DNA of 64,000 bases from Phenylobacterium sp. (GCF_030693625.1 NZ_JAUYAF010000065.1:62001-126000), one strand, 5' to 3'. Numbered from the stretch's first letter, positions 24,761 to 34,781 are shown. Program-made: numbers and translations. The notes: generated by a model from the sequence alone, not told the origin.

Positions 24761-27457
24761 ATGTCCTGGCTCAAATATGACGGCTCAGTCGCCGTCGGAA
24801 CAAACACGCCTGTCTCCGACCTCTACGGGACCGACGGCAGAGAGACCCTGACCGGAACCGCCGACGCCAACTCCCTGTGGGGCGGCCAGGGGGACCGGAT
24901 GGTGGGCGGCGCCGGGGACGACACCTACTATCTGAAATCGTCATCCGATCAGGTGGTCGAACAGGCCAATGGCGGGGTCGATAAGATTGTCGCCTGGTCG
25001 AACGTCTACCTTCCGATGTACGCCGAGGTTGAGAACCTCGAGGTCAATGGCGACCGCACCTACGGCGCCGGGGGCGCTGGCGACAACATCATCCAGGGCG
25101 GGGCCGGATCCCAGCAGCTCTATGGCGGGGGCGGGCAGGACATTCTGATCGGCGGGGCCGGCTCGGATGTGTTCGTGGTGGTCAAGGGTGAGGGCGGCGA
25201 CGTCATCCAGGACTTCTCCCCGGGCGAGGACGTCATCCGCCTCACTGGCGGCTATACGAGTTTCGGCCAAGTGCAGGCCCACCTGACCCAGGTCGGCGGC
25301 GACGTGAAGCTCGATCTCGGCGGCGGTGACGGTTTGATGCTGAGGAACCTCACCGTCTCACAGCTCAGCGCCCAGGACTTCGAACTGCAGCTGGACCCCG
25401 GCCAACTGGGCGCCATGACGTTCCGTGACGAGTTCGACCAGCCGTTGTCGCTGTGGGATGCGCAAAGCAATCCGACCGGCGTCTGGCGTCCCGACTACGG
25501 GTACCAGGGCGAGCAGGGTCTGGGCTCCTACACCCTCGCCACCAACAACGAGAAACAGGTCTACGTCTCCCCCTATTTCCGCGGTCACGCGGGGGACTTC
25601 GCGGTGACGCCGTTCACCTCCAACGCGGACGGCACGCTCTCCATCCAGGCGCGGCCGACCTCGAACCCGGAGACCTACGGCTACGACTACACCTCTGGCA
25701 TGATCTCGACCCGGCCGACCTTCAGCCAGACCTACGGCTATTTCGAAATGCGCGCCGACCTGCCCGAGGCCGCCGGCGCCTGGCCGGCCTTCTGGCTGCT
25801 GCCGGCCGACGGATCGTGGCCGCCGGAACTCGACGTCATGGAGACCCTCTCATCGGATCCCCGAGCGGCCTGGACCACCGCCCACTCGGGGCTGAACGGC
25901 GACCACGTCTCCTCGGGTCAGGCCGCCTTCGTGCCCGACACCGCCGACGGCTTCCACACCTATGGCGTTCTTTGGACGGCCACGAGCCTGAAGTGGTACG
26001 TCGATGGCGTGGAGGTGTTCCAGGCCGCGACTCCGGCGGACATGAACAAGCCCATGTACATGATCGCCAACCTCGCCCTCGGCGGCTGGGGTGGCGCGAT
26101 TGACCAGGGCGCCCTGCCGGCCGAGATGAAGATCGACTACATCCGGGCCTATGCGCTCCCGGGCACGGTCCCGACCGATACGGCCCAGGCTGGCTCCTCA
26201 GGCCTCCGCCTCACCGCCTCCGGCTACGCCGACACCCTGACGGGCGGCGCGGGCGCGGACTCGATCACTGCTGGCCAGGGCCCCGACAGGCTCACCGGAG
26301 GGGACGGCGCCGATGCGTTCGTCTTCAAGAACCTGCCGTGGAACGCCGGCCACATCACCGACTTCCAGGTCGGCGTCGACAAGATCGACCTCTCCGCCCT
26401 GTACGAGGCTGGCTACAGTGGCGCAGACCCGGTGGCCGACGGCCATGTCTCCTTCGTCTCCGACGGACTGGGCGGGACGAAGGTCATGCTCGACATCGAC
26501 GGCCCCGCGAGCGGCAGTCCCTGGGCGTTCACCATCGCCACCCTCGACGGCGTGTCGCCGGTCGGCCTGACCGCCGCGAAGGTCTTCGGAGAGACCGCCA
26601 CGCCGACGGGCGCAACCCCAGGCAGCCCGCCCCCCAGCTCAGGCGGCGTCGCGCTGCAGTCGGAAACCTATAGGGACCATCTGACGGGCGGGTCGGGTTC
26701 GGACACCCTCAATGCGGGCCAAGGCCCTGACGTCCTCACCGGCGGAGCGGGCGCCGACAGCTTCGCCTTCGCAAACCTGCCCTGGAACGCCGGTCACATC
26801 ACCGATTTCGTCGTGGGGGTGGATCGTCTCGATCTCTCCGCATTCATCGCCCAATCCCACTACACCGGCGCCGATCCGATCGCCGACGGCTACCTGGTGC
26901 TGCGCGACGACGGCGCCGGCGGAAGCCAGGTGCTCTGGGACGTGGACGGTCGCGGCATCGGCAATCCATGGCCAATCACCGTCACGACGCTGGACGGGGT
27001 TCGCCCCGGGGATCTCACCGCGGCCAAGCTGATGACACCGACGGGGACGCAACAGCCCAGCGGCCTCGTGGTGGCTTCAACTGGCCCGGCGGCCAGCCTC
27101 AACGGGACCGCGGGAGCCGACACCTTCATGGCCGGGCGCTATGCCGATGTGCTCACCGGCGGCGCGGGGGCCGACCACTTCGTATTCCGGGAGACGCCCT
27201 GGAACGCCGGTCATATCACTGACTTCGCGCCCGGGTCGGATGTTCTCGACCTCAGGGCCATCTTCGCCGCCGCCAACTACCGCGGATCCGATCCCTTGAT
27301 GGACGGCTATTTCAGCCTCCAGTCGGACGGAGCCGGAGGCGTCCGGGTCTTCGTGGACATCGACGGCCCCCAGGGTGCGGAGTGGCCTTTCCTGATCACG
27401 ACCCTCGACCATGTCGCCCTCAACACGATCAGAGCGGGTGACTGGCTGTTCCATTAG
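24761..27457 (+). CDS. RTX-type secreted GH16 glycanase (second of three)
   Basis: This 898-residue protein has N-terminal RTX-like Gly/Asp repeats (residues 25-135; GGAGDDTYYL, GGGGQDILIGGAGSDVF) and a GH16 domain (about 215-470) with catalytic Glu356-Leu-Asp358-Val-Met-Glu361. Three C-terminal secretion target modules follow, and the protein ends GDWLFH. The layout equals the first GH16 gene but the sequence is diverged, so they are paralogues rather than fresh copies. It should leave the cell through a type I exporter and bind calcium outside. Its last 4 bp overlap the stop of the convergent giant gene, and the two 3' ends form a perfect palindrome. Confidence 0.88.
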   Translation: MSWLKYDGSVAVGTNTPVSDLYGTDGRETLTGTADANSLWGGQGDRMVGGAGDDTYYLKSSSDQVVEQANGGVDKIVAWSNVYLPMYAEVENLEVNGDRTYGAGGAGDNIIQGGAGSQQLYGGGGQDILIGGAGSDVFVVVKGEGGDVIQDFSPGEDVIRLTGGYTSFGQVQAHLTQVGGDVKLDLGGGDGLMLRNLTVSQLSAQDFELQLDPGQLGAMTFRDEFDQPLSLWDAQSNPTGVWRPDYGYQGEQGLGSYTLATNNEKQVYVSPYFRGHAGDFAVTPFTSNADGTLSIQARPTSNPETYGYDYTSGMISTRPTFSQTYGYFEMRADLPEAAGAWPAFWLLPADGSWPPELDVMETLSSDPRAAWTTAHSGLNGDHVSSGQAAFVPDTADGFHTYGVLWTATSLKWYVDGVEVFQAATPADMNKPMYMIANLALGGWGGAIDQGALPAEMKIDYIRAYALPGTVPTDTAQAGSSGLRLTASGYADTLTGGAGADSITAGQGPDRLTGGDGADAFVFKNLPWNAGHITDFQVGVDKIDLSALYEAGYSGADPVADGHVSFVSDGLGGTKVMLDIDGPASGSPWAFTIATLDGVSPVGLTAAKVFGETATPTGATPGSPPPSSGGVALQSETYRDHLTGGSGSDTLNAGQGPDVLTGGAGADSFAFANLPWNAGHITDFVVGVDRLDLSAFIAQSHYTGADPIADGYLVLRDDGAGGSQVLWDVDGRGIGNPWPITVTTLDGVRPGDLTAAKLMTPTGTQQPSGLVVASTGPAASLNGTAGADTFMAGRYADVLTGGAGADHFVFRETPWNAGHITDFAPGSDVLDLRAIFAAANYRGSDPLMDGYFSLQSDGAGGVRVFVDIDGPQGAEWPFLITTLDHVALNTIRAGDWLFH

Positions 27458-27471
27458 TGGAACAGCCAGTC
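27440..27471. terminator. Perfect 14-bp palindrome at the overlapping stops of two convergent genes
   Basis: The arms at 27440-27453 and 27458-27471 are perfectly complementary, with a TTAG loop holding both stop codons. Both proteins end in DWLFH with the same codons, so the hairpin is made of coding sequence. It could act as a bidirectional terminator, although no T-tract follows on either side. Confidence 0.65.
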
Positions 27472-30400
27472 CTGGGGCGAGATTTGCGCCGGCCTCACGT
27501 GATCAAGGGTGGTGACCAAAGTCGGCCACTGCGACCCCGAGGGGCCGTCTAGGTCGACATAGACCTGGGTTCCGCCCGAGCCATCGGCGCGGAATTCAAG
27601 CCAGCCGTCAGCGAGCGGATCGGCGCCGCTGTAGGCCGTGGCGGCCATCAGCTGGGTTAGGTCAATCACGTCCGTACCTGGCGTGAAGTCGGTGATGTGG
27701 CCGGCGTTCCAGGGGGCGTTCGCGAAGACAAACACATCTGCCCCCCCCGCGCCGCTCAGCATGTCGGGCCCTTGCCCGGCGTTGAGCGTGTCGGCCCCGC
27801 TCCCGCCGGCGAGCACGTCGCCGTACTTGGCTGAAGTGAGGACCTGACCGCCTGTCCCGTCGCCGGCGGGCGGGGGCGGAGGCGGAGGCGGAGGCGGAGG
27901 CTGAGGCGGGGTGGAGTAGCCCGCGGCCAGCTGGGCGTAGGTGAGACCCGTGCTCGCGACCCCATCAAGCGTGGTGATCGTCGTGGGCCAGGGGTTGGCG
28001 CCGCCAGGGCCGTCGATGTCGAAGGCGATCCGCACGCCTCCCGCGCCGTCAGACGACAGGCTCACATACCCGTCGCCGACCGGGTCCGAGCCCGAATAGC
28101 CGCTGGAATTGAACAGCGCACTGAGATCGAGCCTGTCGCTTCCGACCACGAAGTCGGTGACGTGGCCCGCATTCCAAGGCAGCACCCGGAAGGCGAAGAC
28201 ATCGGCGCCGGCGCCGCCGCTAAGGATGTCAGCGCCATGGCCCGCCACCAGGGTGTCAGCGCCGTCCAGCCCCTGGAGGCTGGAGCCGTGGTCATTGGAC
28301 GTCAGGGTGTTGTCGAGCGCGCTGCCCGTACCACTCTGGGGGGCCGAACCGACCAGCTCGAGGTTGTAGTCGGATCCGGACAGCGTGTAGGACCCCGCCG
28401 ACGTCCGCACTGTCTCGTGCGGCGCGGGCGCGCCGTCGTCGTCAAGGATGGTCCCGACGGCGGTCTTGGCCCCCAGCGTGGCGCCTGTCGCGTTGTTGAG
28501 CGTGACCGTGAATTTCTCGTCGGTTTCGGCAGTCGTGTCTCCGGCGACCTGGACGACAATCGACTTGCTCGCCTCGCCGGCCGAGAAGGCCACCGTGCCG
28601 GCTGGGAGGATCGCACCCGCGAAGTCGGAGGCCATGGCGGGCGCCGCACCCGATCCGCTAACCGACCAGGACGCGCTGGCGGTCCCGCTGAGGTCGCCGG
28701 TGCGGCTCACGTTGAAGACCAGGGCCGTCGACCCGCTATCGCCCTCGTTGAGGCTGACCGCCGAGGAGCTGAACGCCAGCTGGGGGGCCTGGACAGGTGG
28801 CGGGCTCGAGGCTCCGGCGCCCGTCAGGGCCGACCATGTCAGGCCTGAGGCCGACACATTGTCGAGCTTGAGGATGTAGTTGGCCCACTGCGGGCTGGGG
28901 CCGGTTCCGTCGCGATCAAACAGCACCTGAGCGCCGCCGGCTCCATCGTCCAGCAGAGTGACGTAGCGGTCGGCGACCGGATCGGCCCCCGTATAGCCGG
29001 CCTTCTGGAAGAGCGACGAAAGGTCCAGCCGATCGACGCCCACCGTGAAGTCGGTGATCCGGTTGGGCGACCAGGGCTCGGCCGGGAACGAGAACGTATC
29101 GGCGCCAGCGCCGCCCGTCAGGACTTCGTCGCCGCGGCCGCCGATCAAGGTGTCGTTTCCCGCGCCGCCGGCCAAGGTCGAACCCGGGCCCGCGGAGATG
29201 AAGACATCGCCGCCAGGGCCTGTTGAGCCGTCCGCCCAGCTTTGGAAGATCTGGAAGAAGTTATCGCCAGATGTGTTGACGCCCTCGGCCGCCAGATGCA
29301 GGCCATCAGCCTGCAGCGGCAGGCCGGCGGCGTCGAAGCTCAGGGCGTTCGCGTCAGCCTGATCGACGCTCAGCTGACCAGCCCGGACATCGGCCGCATA
29401 GAGCGGAGAGGTTCCGATTGCGAAGAAGCCGATCTTGCCGTTGGGGTCCTGGAGCCAATCGGCCCGAACCGCCGAGAAGAAGGCCGTCAGATTGCCGCCA
29501 TAGGCCTGAGCCGTCGCCTGGTAGTTGGCGTCTTCCTCTCCCTGACCAAAGAACACGGCCGCGGGCCGCAGGCCGCCGGCCGCGGCGCTGGCCTGGCTGA
29601 TCATCTGGGTGGTCTGGTCGAAGAGTTCGCCCGCGCTCATGGGCGACCAGTCGGCGTGATACTGCGCAGTATCCTGCGCCAGCTGAGTGCCGCCGGCCAC
29701 GGACTTGACGATGTACAAGGTCTCTCCCGGGTGGACGGCGCGCATGTCGATCGCGAACGCGACCTCGGGGCCCCACCCATTGGGCGCGCCGGCGTAGCCG
29801 GTGTTGACGCCCGGGCGCATCTCTTCGAAAGCCTGCGTCGTCTGGTTCCAGATCTGGGTCAGAGGACTCTGCGACCAGAGACTCGAGATGTTTGACGCAT
29901 CGGTCCCGTAGACGCCCATGTTTGACTGACCCGCAAACACGACGAGCGTCCCGGCGCCGGGCGGTTGCGGCGGCGGGGAACCGGCGCCCTGGCTGAGCGC
30001 CGACCAGGTGAGCCCTGAACTCGACACGTGATCCAGCTGGATGACGTAGTTCCCCCACTGCGGGCTCGCCCCCTCTCCGTCGCGGTCGAACAGAAGTTTT
30101 GTCCCCCCTACCCCGTCGTCGATCAGGCTGACGTACTGGTCGGCGACGGGGTCCGATCCCGTATAGCCGGCCGCCTGCAGCAGGGCCGAAAGGTCGAGCT
30201 TGTCGGAACCGACGGTGAAGTCGGTGATCCGGTTGGGCGACCAGGGCTCCTTGCCAAACACGAACTGGTCGGCGCCTGAGCCGCCGGTCAGGACGTCGTT
30301 CCCCTGGCTGGCGTAGATCGTATCGTCGCCGGCGCCGCCGGCCAGGGTCGCGCCGGTACCGGAGGCGGTGAACACTTGGCCCGAGCCGCTGGGGTCTGTC

Positions 30401-32850
30401 GGGCCAGCGCCGGTGTCATCGTTCTCAATGACCCCGCTGGCGGTGGCGTTCCGCAGCTCGACGCCCGCGCCGGTCGGGTTGGAAAGCGTCACGACAAAAC
30501 CCTCGTCGGACTCCGAGACAGCGTCGCCGGCCACATTGACGGTGAGGGTCTTGCTGAGCTCGCCGGCGCCGAATCTCACGGTTCCGGTGGGCAGGGCGCC
30601 GCCCTGGAAGTCAGCGCCGACCGCCGGGTGCGTCCCGGCGCCGGACACGCTCCAGGAGACGTCCCCCGCCGCCGAGGTGTCGCCGGTGCGCACGACCGTG
30701 TAGGTGAAGGCTGTGACCCCCGTGTCGCCTTCGAGATGGGCGACCGGGGCCGACTGGATCGCGACGGTCGAGGGAGTGTAGGTCGATGCGTCGGCCAGGG
30801 TGTAGAGTTGCTGATCGGCGCCATTGGCCGCGATGACCTGACCGCCCGCCGTGACCCCGACGAGATCTCCGGTCACTTCGCGCGCGGGACCATACCAGCC
30901 GGGCACGTCGCCGCCGTAGGCATACTCATCGTATCCCCGCGCCACCACCGTGCCGTCAGGGGTGTGCCAACTGACCGCGAAGCCGCCGTGGCCGGTGGCG
31001 ACGAAGGTGGCGTCCGGGGTGGCGCTCGCCGCGCCCAGATCCTGGCGGACGAAGGTCTTGCGCACCGGATCAAAGACGATGTCCCACAGGTGCTGACCAC
31101 CGTCGCTGCCGGGTTGCAGGTAGGCGAACACGACCTTGCCGCTGGTGAGCCAGGTTCCCGCTCCGGTGAACTGGCTGATCGAACCCGCCATCAGCGCAGT
31201 GGGCACCGCGAGATTGGACCCGTCGGACACCGCGCCGAACACCGCGCCAGCGTCTTCCCAGATCATCATGGTCTGGCCCGGCGGCAGCGTCGTCGGAGGT
31301 GCCGAGGAGAGTTGGATGTGGGAGGTGGTCACCGCCGCGCCGCCCGCCTCGAAGGTGACGGGCGTGTTCACCTGACCGCTGGCCGGTCCGTTGTCCTGCA
31401 ACGTGGCCACCGGCGGCGGCGGCGTCAGGTGGAGCACCTCGCTCGACCCGTCGGCGAGCGCATAGGCGCGGACATAGTCCACGTTCAGCTGCGCCGGGAA
31501 GGCCGTCGGATCCGGCTCGCCCCCCCACCCGCCAACCGCGAGGTTGACGATCAGCGACATCGGGCTTGTCCAGGTGGAGGGCGTCGCGCCGTGCAGCACG
31601 GTGACGCCGTCGTAGAAGAAGGTCACGGTTTGGGGCGTCCACAACATCCCGTAGGTGTGGAAGCCTGCGGGATCGACGGTCAGGACGTTGTCGTACTGCG
31701 TCTCGGACCCCTCGGCGCCGCCATAGGCCCGCCGGTAGTCAACATTGGGGGTGGCGGCCAGCCCTTCCATGATGTCGGCCTCAGCGTTCGGCTTGTAGGG
31801 GCTGGGGATCATCCAGAAGGCGGGCCAGGCGCCGGCCGCCGTGGGGACCTCCGCCCGCATCTCGAAATAACCGAACTTCTGCGCGAAACTGCCGAGGGTG
31901 TTGAGCATGCCGGAGGTGTGGGTGGCGCCCCACGCGGCATAGACATCTTCAACCGCCAAGGGCGCCGCCGTGATCGTCAGCACGCCGTCTTCGATCGAGA
32001 ACGGATTGACCCCGATGTCGTGGTCGCCACGTCCCTGGAACCCCGGCGCGACATAAGACTGTTGCTCCCCGTTCTGGACCAGGGCGTAGCTGTATTGGTC
32101 CTTCAGATTGCCACCAAAATTGGTGTTCCACTGACCCCCGCCGAGCGACGGATCGCGTATCTGCAGGCTGTTGAACTCGTCGCTGAAGGTCAGGGCCCCG
32201 AGCTTGGAGGTGTCCAATGCGCCCAGCAGCTGGCGGTCCGTAAACTCGGCCGGCGTCATGCTGCGGAACGTAAGGGTTTCGGTCGGCGAGAGCTGCAGGA
32301 TGGTGTCCGCACCTGACTGGGTCATCTGCGCGCGGACGTCCGCCGCGGTCTCGAAGCCGGCGGCGTTCAGGAGCTGTAGCTGGGAGTTGCCGTTCCAATT
32401 GTAGATGACGTCGTTGCCTTCGCCGATCTTGACCTGGAACGAGGTGCGCTGGGTTACCGACCCGACCAGGACATCATCGCCGGCGAGGCCGTTGATCCAC
32501 TGGCTCCCGTCCACGATGATGAGGTTGTCCAGCCCGTTGCCCACGGCGAAGTTGAAGTCCATGTGGACCGTCAAGTTCTCGACGTTGGGGGCCAGGATCA
32601 CCGAGGTGTAGGCGATCTGTGTGTCTACGCCCCCGCCGGGCAGTTCCTGGACGCGGTCGTTGCTGTCCTTGATGTAGAAGCGGTTGTCGCCGGACGATCC
32701 GATCAACAGGTCACCGCCACCGCCGCCGGAGATGGAGGAGCTTCCGGCAGACGCCTGGATGGTTTCGTCGCCGGCCGGGGAGCCATCGATGCTCGACTGT
32801 TCCGGCGCCGATACCGCCATCGCCTGGCCGAGATAATTGTAATAGGTCAT
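27454..32850 (-). CDS. Giant RTX protein with GH16 glycanase and SGNH/acetylesterase-like domains
   Basis: This 1798-residue protein is read as one frame. In order: RTX-like repeats (25-150); GH16 (about 215-465) with Glu357-Ala-Asp359-Ile-Met-Glu362; an unassigned region (480-700); Calx-beta (700-812); RTX module (823-955); an SGNH/sialate-O-acetylesterase-like domain (968-1205) with GQSNMG (Ser976), FGQGEEDAN and DGLH (Asp1182, His1185); RTX module (1215-1345); Calx-beta (1355-1472); RTX module (1508-1643); a polyproline linker (1650-1661); RTX module (1668-1798). It may cut and deacetylate the same polymer (inference). No Sec signal; export by a type I system is likely. The ExoY-like gene lies 146 bp upstream on the same strand. 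Confidence 0.87.
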   Translation of the reverse strand: MTYYNYLGQAMAVSAPEQSSIDGSPAGDETIQASAGSSSISGGGGGDLLIGSSGDNRFYIKDSNDRVQELPGGGVDTQIAYTSVILAPNVENLTVHMDFNFAVGNGLDNLIIVDGSQWINGLAGDDVLVGSVTQRTSFQVKIGEGNDVIYNWNGNSQLQLLNAAGFETAADVRAQMTQSGADTILQLSPTETLTFRSMTPAEFTDRQLLGALDTSKLGALTFSDEFNSLQIRDPSLGGGQWNTNFGGNLKDQYSYALVQNGEQQSYVAPGFQGRGDHDIGVNPFSIEDGVLTITAAPLAVEDVYAAWGATHTSGMLNTLGSFAQKFGYFEMRAEVPTAAGAWPAFWMIPSPYKPNAEADIMEGLAATPNVDYRRAYGGAEGSETQYDNVLTVDPAGFHTYGMLWTPQTVTFFYDGVTVLHGATPSTWTSPMSLIVNLAVGGWGGEPDPTAFPAQLNVDYVRAYALADGSSEVLHLTPPPPVATLQDNGPASGQVNTPVTFEAGGAAVTTSHIQLSSAPPTTLPPGQTMMIWEDAGAVFGAVSDGSNLAVPTALMAGSISQFTGAGTWLTSGKVVFAYLQPGSDGGQHLWDIVFDPVRKTFVRQDLGAASATPDATFVATGHGGFAVSWHTPDGTVVARGYDEYAYGGDVPGWYGPAREVTGDLVGVTAGGQVIAANGADQQLYTLADASTYTPSTVAIQSAPVAHLEGDTGVTAFTYTVVRTGDTSAAGDVSWSVSGAGTHPAVGADFQGGALPTGTVRFGAGELSKTLTVNVAGDAVSESDEGFVVTLSNPTGAGVELRNATASGVIENDDTGAGPTDPSGSGQVFTASGTGATLAGGAGDDTIYASQGNDVLTGGSGADQFVFGKEPWSPNRITDFTVGSDKLDLSALLQAAGYTGSDPVADQYVSLIDDGVGGTKLLFDRDGEGASPQWGNYVIQLDHVSSSGLTWSALSQGAGSPPPQPPGAGTLVVFAGQSNMGVYGTDASNISSLWSQSPLTQIWNQTTQAFEEMRPGVNTGYAGAPNGWGPEVAFAIDMRAVHPGETLYIVKSVAGGTQLAQDTAQYHADWSPMSAGELFDQTTQMISQASAAAGGLRPAAVFFGQGEEDANYQATAQAYGGNLTAFFSAVRADWLQDPNGKIGFFAIGTSPLYAADVRAGQLSVDQADANALSFDAAGLPLQADGLHLAAEGVNTSGDNFFQIFQSWADGSTGPGGDVFISAGPGSTLAGGAGNDTLIGGRGDEVLTGGAGADTFSFPAEPWSPNRITDFTVGVDRLDLSSLFQKAGYTGADPVADRYVTLLDDGAGGAQVLFDRDGTGPSPQWANYILKLDNVSASGLTWSALTGAGASSPPPVQAPQLAFSSSAVSLNEGDSGSTALVFNVSRTGDLSGTASASWSVSGSGAAPAMASDFAGAILPAGTVAFSAGEASKSIVVQVAGDTTAETDEKFTVTLNNATGATLGAKTAVGTILDDDGAPAPHETVRTSAGSYTLSGSDYNLELVGSAPQSGTGSALDNTLTSNDHGSSLQGLDGADTLVAGHGADILSGGAGADVFAFRVLPWNAGHVTDFVVGSDRLDLSALFNSSGYSGSDPVGDGYVSLSSDGAGGVRIAFDIDGPGGANPWPTTITTLDGVASTGLTYAQLAAGYSTPPQPPPPPPPPPPPAGDGTGGQVLTSAKYGDVLAGGSGADTLNAGQGPDMLSGAGGADVFVFANAPWNAGHITDFTPGTDVIDLTQLMAATAYSGADPLADGWLEFRADGSGGTQVYVDLDGPSGSQWPTLVTTLDHVRPAQISPQDWLFH

Positions 32851-32996
32851 CGCGAACTACGCCCGGAAAATGGCGGCGCTGCCGGCGTGGAAACGATCCG
32901 CGCCGAGGCCGCTGAAGGGATGATGTTGAGGTGGTCGAGGTCGAGCTTCGGAAATCGGGTCGCGGCTTTAAGTACCCAGGCGGCGGTCCGCCCCGG

Positions 32997-33668
32997 CTAG
33001 TAGGACCCGCGTCGCAGTAGGACGGCGGGCACTGTGTTGAACATGATGGCCAGATCCAGGGCGACCGTGCGGCGCTTGGCGTAGATGCAGTCCAGGGCGA
33101 CGCGGGCGCGGTAGGACGTGTCATTACGCCCGCTGACCTGCCATAGGCCGGTGATGCCAGGCTTGACCGCGCAGTATTGCTGGAAGCGCCGGCCATACTT
33201 CTGAATTTCGGCGTCGACGATCGGTCGCGGGCCGACAAGGCTCATATCGCCCGCTAACACGTTGAACAGTTGGGGAAGCTCGTCGAGGCTCGTGCGACGC
33301 AAGAAGGCGCCCAGCTTGGTGACACGCGGGTCGTTGCGCAGTTTGTGATCCTTATCCCACTCTGCGCGGGCGTCCGGATCACTGGCCAGAACTTCGGCGA
33401 GGCGCGCCTCGGCGTCCACCGCCATGCTGCGGAACTTAAGGCAGGGAAAACTCGCGCCACCCCGACCAATCCGGCGGTGCGCAAACATGATCGGACCCCG
33501 ATCATGGGAGAAGATCGCCAAGGCGACAAAGAGCATCAAGGGCGCGACGAAAATCAGCGCCACGAGGGCTATGGCGAAATGCATCGCCTCGGATGCGACA
33601 TCGTCCATAGGAGCAAGTGTCTGCGAAAAGGCTTGCGGCTGGGGGGTGGTACGAAAAATTTCTGACAT
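32997..33668 (-). CDS. ExoY/PssY-like sugar-phosphate transferase (initiating enzyme)
   Basis: This phosphoglycosyl transferase of about 223 residues starts exopolysaccharide repeat-unit assembly by moving a sugar phosphate to undecaprenyl phosphate. It has one N-terminal hydrophobic segment ([18 protein letters not shown]), then [21 protein letters not shown], the [20 protein letters not shown] motif, SLVGPRP and [14 protein letters not shown], all typical of the bacterial sugar transferase family. It is the short ExoY/PssY form without the WbaP N-terminal helices. The frame extends to 33740; ATG 33668 was chosen by length. It is divergent from the GT2 gene and precedes the giant GH16 gene. 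Confidence 0.9.
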   Translation of the reverse strand: MSEIFRTTPQPQAFSQTLAPMDDVASEAMHFAIALVALIFVAPLMLFVALAIFSHDRGPIMFAHRRIGRGGASFPCLKFRSMAVDAEARLAEVLASDPDARAEWDKDHKLRNDPRVTKLGAFLRRTSLDELPQLFNVLAGDMSLVGPRPIVDAEIQKYGRRFQQYCAVKPGITGLWQVSGRNDTSYRARVALDCIYAKRRTVALDLAIMFNTVPAVLLRRGSY

Positions 33669-33881
33669 GACCGCTACTAGAAGATCCCGACGAACCAAAT
33701 GCACGTCTGATTTGCCGCAACAACGTCCATGCCCAAGCATGTGGTTCCAAGCTTAAGCAAAGAATTTAGCTCTCATCCGAACCGCAAAGCTTGCGTTCTG
33801 GTCAAGCTAACATCGCTTCTTCAACCTACAGGGAACGCAACGCCCCATTTATCGTTGGGGATGCTCTCACGGGGGTCGATC

Positions 33882-34781
33882 ATGATCGCGTCGGTCGTCA
33901 GTGTAGCGGTTTGCACCTATCGCCGGCCCGCCGTGGTCGCCACCCTCGCGTCCATCGCGCAGCAGGAGCTGCCTGAAGGCGTTAGGGTTGAGGTCATCGT
34001 CGCCGACAACGACACCGGCCGTGAAGCCGAGGCGCGCGTCCTCGCCGCGGCGGAGCTGCACGGACTCTCAGTCGCCTATGTCCACGCGCCGGAGCGCAAT
34101 ATCTGCGTGGCGCGCAATGCCTGTCTCGACGTGGCCACGGGAGACTGGCTTGCGTTTCTTGACGATGACGAAACTGCGGGCCCCGGCTGGCTGGTCGCCC
34201 TGCTCTCGCAAGTCGAGCGATCCGGCTGCGACGCCGTGCTCGGGCCAGTGAAGGCGACCTACCCGCCGCAGGCTCCCTCTTGGCTGGTCGCCGCCGACTT
34301 CCATTCGACGGCGCCGACCTTCACCAATGGACGGATCCTAAAGGGCTACGCTGGAAACGTCCTGATCCGGCGCAGCGCCATCGAGCAATACGGTCTGCGG
34401 TTCGACCCGGCTCTGGGGCGGATGGGAGGGGAGGACGACGCCTTCTTCTATCGCCTGACCGATGGCGGGGGGTCGATAGGCTATGCGCGTGACGCGGTGG
34501 CCTATGAGCCCGTGACCCCGGCGCGCCTGAGCCTGACCTGGCTGCTGAAGCGCAGCTTTCGCACCGGCCAGACCCATGGCTCGAGGCTGCTCGTGCGCCG
34601 AGGCTGGTTTGCTCGAGGTGTCCAGATCGCGATGGCCGGCGCCAAGGTCGCCCTTTGCCTCGGCGGGGCCCTGACCGCGATCGGTTCGGTCCAGTCGCGC
34701 ACCCGCTGGCTGGTGCGCGGCGCGCTTCACGCCGGCGCCGTCGCGCGGCTCGCCGGGTTGAAGGTGCTTGAGCTGTACTGA
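33882..34781 (+). CDS. Glycosyltransferase family 2
   Basis: This GT-A enzyme of about 299 residues has an N-terminal SVAVCTYRRPAVVATLASIA, the nucleotide-sugar region VIVADNDTG, and the metal-binding WLAFLDDDETAGPGWL. GGEDDAFFYRL provides the likely acceptor/base region, and a C-terminal amphipathic part probably touches the membrane. It adds a sugar to the lipid-linked repeat unit. The frame opens at 33729, but GGGGG placed 6 bp before ATG 33882 and the family N-terminus favour the shorter form. It begins the plus-strand polysaccharide operon. Confidence 0.9.
   Translation: MIASVVSVAVCTYRRPAVVATLASIAQQELPEGVRVEVIVADNDTGREAEARVLAAAELHGLSVAYVHAPERNICVARNACLDVATGDWLAFLDDDETAGPGWLVALLSQVERSGCDAVLGPVKATYPPQAPSWLVAADFHSTAPTFTNGRILKGYAGNVLIRRSAIEQYGLRFDPALGRMGGEDDAFFYRLTDGGGSIGYARDAVAYEPVTPARLSLTWLLKRSFRTGQTHGSRLLVRRGWFARGVQIAMAGAKVALCLGGALTAIGSVQSRTRWLVRGALHAGAVARLAGLKVLELY

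Noticed and set aside
27840-27905. GGCGGAGGC tandem run as a microsatellite or phase-variation site
   Set aside because: It encodes the polyproline linker (residues 1650-1661) of the giant protein; the unit is in frame, so length changes would not switch the gene off.
30376-32316. 646-codon plus-strand frame inside the giant GH16 gene
   Set aside because: It is a low-complexity Gly/Arg/Asp-rich shadow; the minus strand encodes GH16 and Calx-beta motifs.
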